Shown piece after piece: positions 61,162-64,000 of a DNA stretch of 64,000 bases. The notes under the pieces were generated by a model. That model was not told the DNA's origin and searched no databases. It was given only the letters and a program-made list of their open reading frames with translations. The position numbers and the translations under genes are program-made. The stretch is from positions 67,337 to 131,336 of the forward strand of contig DLRM01000007.1 in assembly GCA_002500505.1 (NCBI GenBank). The letters are read 5' to 3'. The first letter of the stretch is position 1, and every line of letters starts with the position of its first letter. Source of the DNA: Planctomycetes bacterium UBA7888. GTDB taxonomy: Bacteria > Planctomycetota > UBA1135.

Positions 61162-62427
61162 ATGTCTAAGCATGCCAACCCAGCCGCCGAAAAGCTGGAG
61201 ACCGCCCTACTTTATTTCGGGCGTTCCCCACAGGAGCTGGCGGCTATCCTGGAGACTCTTTTGAGTCCTCAACTGATGGAAGATTTTGCAAAATCTGCTG
61301 GCAAAAGGAAAGCGGGTCGCGCAAAACCAAGCCAAGTATTGGCAGATGCAATCATCGCCCAGCCCAAAGCTCGCGCCCAAGTTGCCTCCTTCCTTCACGA
61401 TGTTCTCCCAGCTCCGCTCAAGCTACCTAAAAGCCTAGTCCAAGGAAAGCATGCCATCCATCTCAGCGGTACGGCCAAACTTGGGGTCATTCGGCTGGAA
61501 CTCGAATCCGAAGAGGAGGGAGATTGGCTAAAAGGGCAAGAACATCTTCTTGCCTGGTCTGATTCTTGGCAACCCGCCGAGCCCGCATCCCAAGAAAAGG
61601 TCCAAGAATCCACTCCGGCTCCCAAGGAGATCGCTCGGGCCAAGAAACTCGAAAAGGAAAAACGAAATCTCGAACAGCGCATTGCGGCTTCAGAAAAAGA
61701 AATTGCTCGCCTCCAGGACCAAGTCGGCTCTGAACGAGGCCGCAGAGCCCAACTTAAAGAGGAGATTAGTGAACTAAAATCTGAGCGAGATGAAGCGCTT
61801 CAAAGGGCAGCCCAAAGCAAAAAAAAGCTCCAAGGTTCCCAATCCGTATCGAAACGCGAGGCTGGACTCCTGGAAGATGTGGAAAAACTGTCTCACCGAA
61901 TCGGAGTTGTTTCTCAAAAGGTGGACATCCTTACCCATGAACGGGATGACCTTCGTGCTTGCCTAGAAGATTACGACCACTTCCTTCATATGGAGGAGGA
62001 AGAAGTTCCTTCATTCCGGGACCGCCCTCTTACTAAGCCTGAGTTGGAACTTGTTGGAACTGTACTTGAACACAACCAGACCCAAGGGACCTCCTTTCGA
62101 ATTCTGGTCATTGGGGGTGGCGAACCCCAATTCCGCCATTTGGACAAATTCAAAGAGTACGCCGAAGTCATGGGCTTTCAAGGCGAATGGCGAATGGCCG
62201 AATATGTTTCATGGAACAAAGAAATGAAACGTCTCAAACAAGATATGGAGAAGAATTATGACGCCCTAGTGATTCTGCACTGGAACCGCACAACCTTCAC
62301 CAAGAACGCCCGTGCGATTTGCAATGCCAAGAATCAAAAGCCCTGCATCACTTGCCACTACGAAGGTTTTGTCAATCTCCGCCAAACCCTTCAAGAATGC
62401 CTCGGCCAGCTATTGCGGCGAGGCTAG
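61162..62427 (+). CDS. Coiled-coil protein with C-terminal DUF2325
   Basis: A 421-aa protein from ATG 61162; the longer open frame to 60793 overlaps tnaA and is not used. A helical N-terminal domain (about 1-110), then an Ala/Glu/Pro spacer and a long coiled coil (about 145-270: ARAKKLEKEKRNLEQRIAA, LKEEISELKSERDEAL). The C-terminal DUF2325 (about 310-415) shows FRILVIGGGEPQFRHLDKFKEYAEVMG, NYDALVILHWNRTTFTKNA and PCITCHYEG. DUF2325 has no settled function; its GGG strand-loop and Asn-Arg-Thr motif suggest nucleotide or metal binding. Divergent from tnaA across 33 bases. Confidence 0.75.
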   Translation: MSKHANPAAEKLETALLYFGRSPQELAAILETLLSPQLMEDFAKSAGKRKAGRAKPSQVLADAIIAQPKARAQVASFLHDVLPAPLKLPKSLVQGKHAIHLSGTAKLGVIRLELESEEEGDWLKGQEHLLAWSDSWQPAEPASQEKVQESTPAPKEIARAKKLEKEKRNLEQRIAASEKEIARLQDQVGSERGRRAQLKEEISELKSERDEALQRAAQSKKKLQGSQSVSKREAGLLEDVEKLSHRIGVVSQKVDILTHERDDLRACLEDYDHFLHMEEEEVPSFRDRPLTKPELELVGTVLEHNQTQGTSFRILVIGGGEPQFRHLDKFKEYAEVMGFQGEWRMAEYVSWNKEMKRLKQDMEKNYDALVILHWNRTTFTKNARAICNAKNQKPCITCHYEGFVNLRQTLQECLGQLLRRG

Positions 62428-62444
62428 CCACAAACTACTAGCCT
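62421..62444. terminator. Hairpin spanning two convergent stops
   Basis: AGGCTAG/CTAGCCT form a 7-bp stem with a 10-base loop. Each arm contains one of the two convergent TAG stops (DUF2325 gene and rpoZ). No U tract follows on either strand, so termination is uncertain. Confidence 0.3.
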
Positions 62445-62677
62445 TCTGGCTCAAGGAGAGTGGGCTTTTCTTCTTCCTCGTCGGGCACCAATTCCACCAA
62501 ACCGCGTTCGACTTCAGTGAGGGCAATCTCGACGGGGTTTTCCATCCCTTCCAATTCCGCATCAAATAGCGGGGAATCGCCTCGGACAAGCTGGCGAATA
62601 CGCTTTTGAAGCAAGGTGGTCCGTTCGAAAGAGCCTTGGATGTACCGTTGAAGGCGCTGGGGCAGTGTAAGATTCAT
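62438..62677 (-). CDS. rpoZ: RNA polymerase omega subunit-like protein
   Basis: A 79-aa protein from ATG 62677. The pattern SFERTTLLQKRIRQLVRG ... MENPVEIALTEVERGLVEL corresponds to the omega subunit blocks 'rF.Lv..aakRarqL..g' and 'kp...Al.Ei..g.i', with an acidic C-terminal tail (VPDEEEEK) common in omega. Omega aids polymerase assembly. An upstream ATG at 62707 lies inside the promoter -10 and is rejected. The match is short, so some doubt remains. Confidence 0.7.
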   Translation of the reverse strand: MNLTLPQRLQRYIQGSFERTTLLQKRIRQLVRGDSPLFDAELEGMENPVEIALTEVERGLVELVPDEEEEKPTLLEPEG

Positions 62678-62705
62678 GGGCTGAAATCCGGAAATCCGGC
62701 CGCAC

Positions 62706-62733
62706 ATTTTAGCTCTCCCCTAAAACGGGTCAA
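62706..62733 (-). promoter_or_regulatory. Sigma-70 promoter of rpoZ
   Basis: On the minus strand TTGACC (62728-62733) and TAAAAT (62706-62711) are separated by 16 bases, each 5 of 6 to the consensus, with about 20 bases of leader before the ATG at 62677. The leader carries a direct repeat of an AAATCCGG-type 8-mer. Confidence 0.65.
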
Positions 62734-62762
62734 GGGAAGAGGAAAGGAATGGACTCTTGCCC

Positions 62763-62768
62763 TATTCT
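62763..62768 (+). promoter_or_regulatory. Candidate -10 box (TATTCT) for the radical SAM gene
   Basis: TATTCT ends 8 bases before the ATG at 62777, exactly the distance seen at xerC, and no Shine-Dalgarno sequence is present at the right distance. Confidence 0.4.
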
Positions 62769-62776
62769 AAGCCTGA

Positions 62777-64000
62777 ATGCCTCCTTTCTCCCCCACTCCA
62801 ACTCAGCAAGACTGGTCTGCGATGCTTGAGAGCGTTCTCAAGCCGGGACGCTACGCCGGCGGAGAAGTGCATGCGGTGGAGAAGGATCCTGGCGAAGTCC
62901 ACCTGCGCTGGGCCCTTTTGTATCCCGATGCCTATGAAATTGGGATGCCTCACCAGGGATTACGCATCCTTTATCACTGCATCAACGGTGAGCCCAACCT
63001 TTGGGCAGAACGTTGCTTCACTCCCTGGTTGGATATGGAGAAACAGCTCCGCTCCCGCGGCATCCCTCTTTGCACCCTCGAATCTCGGACCCCCTTGGCA
63101 AGCTTGGATGTCCTGGGGTTTACTCTCCAAACGGAACTAAGCTACACCAACATCTTGACTTGCTTGGATTTGGGAGGCATTCCACTTCTGGCTTCCGAGC
63201 GAAACTTGGAGCACCCCTTGGTCGTTGCAGGAGGAGCCGGCACTTTAAACCCCGAGCCCTTGGCTGATTTTGTAGATTTATTTTTTTTGGGGGACGGAGA
63301 AGAAGCCTGTGTCGCCTTCAGCAAAGCCCTCATCGAAGAAAAACAAAGGCATCGTTCACGCAAAGACCTTCTCCGGGCTTTAGTGGAACGCTGCTCTTTT
63401 CTTTATGCCCCATGTTTTTGGGAGCCCGAATTTGATGGCCCAAGATTGGCAAAAATGAACGCGTCTGATGGCGTTCGTCCTCCTGTCCGGACTTTAGTTT
63501 ACGACTTAGAGAACGCCCCTTATCCCGTGAATCCTGTAGTCGCAAATATGCGCACTATCCACGACCGCATCTCTTTAGAGATTATGCGGGGCTGTGTGCA
63601 AAGTTGTCGCTTTTGCCAAGCAGGCTACGAAAAGCGACCGCAACGTTTTCGAAGCGCGGAGAAAGTAATCCAACTCGTGAAAGAAACTTACCGCAATACC
63701 GGGATTCATGAAGTAGGCCTCACCTCTCTCTCTTCTAGCGATCACCCAGGCCTTCTTAAAATCCTCGACGGTCTACGACCTTGGGCTAAGAAGAATCGAG
63801 TTTCTCTTTCCGTCCCATCTCTCCGTGTGAGCGAGCAGGTCGTAGAACTTCCAAAACGCATAGCTGATGGACGAGTCGGAAGCATCACTCTTGCCCCAGA
63901 AGTGGCGACCAACCGACTTCGAAAAATAATCAACAAGAATATTCTAGATGAAGACCTCTACCAAGGAGCAGCCGAAGCGTGGCGGCGAGGATTTAATAAT
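62777..64000 (+). CDS. B12-binding-domain radical SAM protein (TIGR03960 type), N-terminal 408 codons
   Basis: The frame is open from ATG 62777 to the window edge. It starts with the family N-terminus LESVLKPGRYAGGEVHAVEKD and YPDAYEIGMPHQGLRILYH, then the B12-binding-like part with ETELSYTNIL-type segment (LQTELSYTNILTCLDLGG) and GGAGTLNPEPLADFVDLFFLGDGEEA. The radical SAM cluster RGCVQSCRFCQAG (CxxxCxxC) lies near residues 277-289. TIGR03960 proteins are widespread radical SAM enzymes of unsettled function, often followed by TIGR03936 and RNase G genes; those would lie outside the window. Divergent from rpoZ across 99 bases. Confidence 0.9.
   Translation, partial: MPPFSPTPTQQDWSAMLESVLKPGRYAGGEVHAVEKDPGEVHLRWALLYPDAYEIGMPHQGLRILYHCINGEPNLWAERCFTPWLDMEKQLRSRGIPLCTLESRTPLASLDVLGFTLQTELSYTNILTCLDLGGIPLLASERNLEHPLVVAGGAGTLNPEPLADFVDLFFLGDGEEACVAFSKALIEEKQRHRSRKDLLRALVERCSFLYAPCFWEPEFDGPRLAKMNASDGVRPPVRTLVYDLENAPYPVNPVVANMRTIHDRISLEIMRGCVQSCRFCQAGYEKRPQRFRSAEKVIQLVKETYRNTGIHEVGLTSLSSSDHPGLLKILDGLRPWAKKNRVSLSVPSLRVSEQVVELPKRIADGRVGSITLAPEVATNRLRKIINKNILDEDLYQGAAEAWRRGFNN

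Noticed and set aside
1..64000. CRISPR arrays, insertion sequences, prophage or integrated plasmid
   Set aside because: No regularly spaced repeats, no transposase or phage structural genes, and tight housekeeping operons throughout; the single tyrosine recombinase has XerC/D length and context.

Overview
This window reads as one contiguous stretch of a bacterial chromosome. It is extremely compact: no gene-free stretch exceeds about 130 bases, and most neighbouring genes on the same strand overlap by 1-4 bases (ATGA or GTGA type). It has one tRNA gene. I see no rRNA, CRISPR array, transposase, phage module or plasmid function. The cell has an outer membrane with lipid A and heptose (LpxK, a lipid A acyltransferase, HldE), many lipoproteins, FG-GAP, BNR and PDZ proteins, several DUF1573 proteins, a tripeptidyl-peptidase-II-like subtilase and a tricorn-like protease. 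From this mix I infer a member of the Planctomycetota (or a close PVC relative), possibly a marine lineage with a compact genome. That assignment is a judgement from gene content, not a measured phylogeny.

Layout. 0-3 kb: the N-terminal part of a PabB/TrpE-type chorismate enzyme (running off the left edge), divergent xerC, tRNA-Glu and a lone eboE-like gene. 3-26 kb: about 18 genes all on the minus strand and mostly overlapping. In transcription order these are three DUF1573 lipoproteins, GspE, PilT, a second GspE, PilC, a histidine kinase, two CNNM/HlyC-type membrane proteins, a conserved small protein, a membrane-anchored HTH protein, an FGE-fold lipoprotein, rsmA, dnaG, rpoD, a zinc-ribbon coiled-coil protein and the subtilase. 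This joins a secretion/pilus motor set to the dnaG-rpoD replication/transcription genes. 26-31 kb: a degenerate GGDEF protein, yebC, rplM-rpsI, and an FtsQ-like protein with a membrane partner. 31-38 kb, plus strand: a Ski2-like helicase, lipoproteins, a BNR-repeat protein and an RlmI-type methyltransferase. 38-46 kb, minus strand: a probable operon of ABC ATPase, ABC permease, PDZ lipoprotein, two FG-GAP proteins and a DUF2891 lipoprotein. 46-53 kb: a DUF1579-like protein, a HAD hydrolase, a tricorn-like protease, an unknown exported protein and a PleD-like diguanylate cyclase. 53-61 kb, minus strand: a seven-gene operon of tryptophanase, sulfatase-fold protein, lpxK, lpxL-type acyltransferase, deoxyhypusine-synthase-like protein, hldE and a TauE-type permease. 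61-64 kb: a coiled-coil DUF2325 protein, an omega-like rpoZ, and the first 408 codons of a TIGR03960-type radical SAM protein running off the right edge.

Points that deserve attention: the three tandem DUF1573 lipoproteins feeding into a GspE-PilT-GspE-PilC set with no pilins; the deoxyhypusine-synthase-like gene inside the LPS operon; the ABC-PDZ-FG-GAP-DUF2891 operon; an FtsQ-like protein outside any division cluster; a sulfatase fold with Thr where formylglycine is normally made, in a window whose only FGE-like protein lacks the catalytic cysteines; and several plus-strand genes whose best -10 box lies only 7-11 bases before the start codon, with no Shine-Dalgarno sequence, which suggests leaderless mRNAs.
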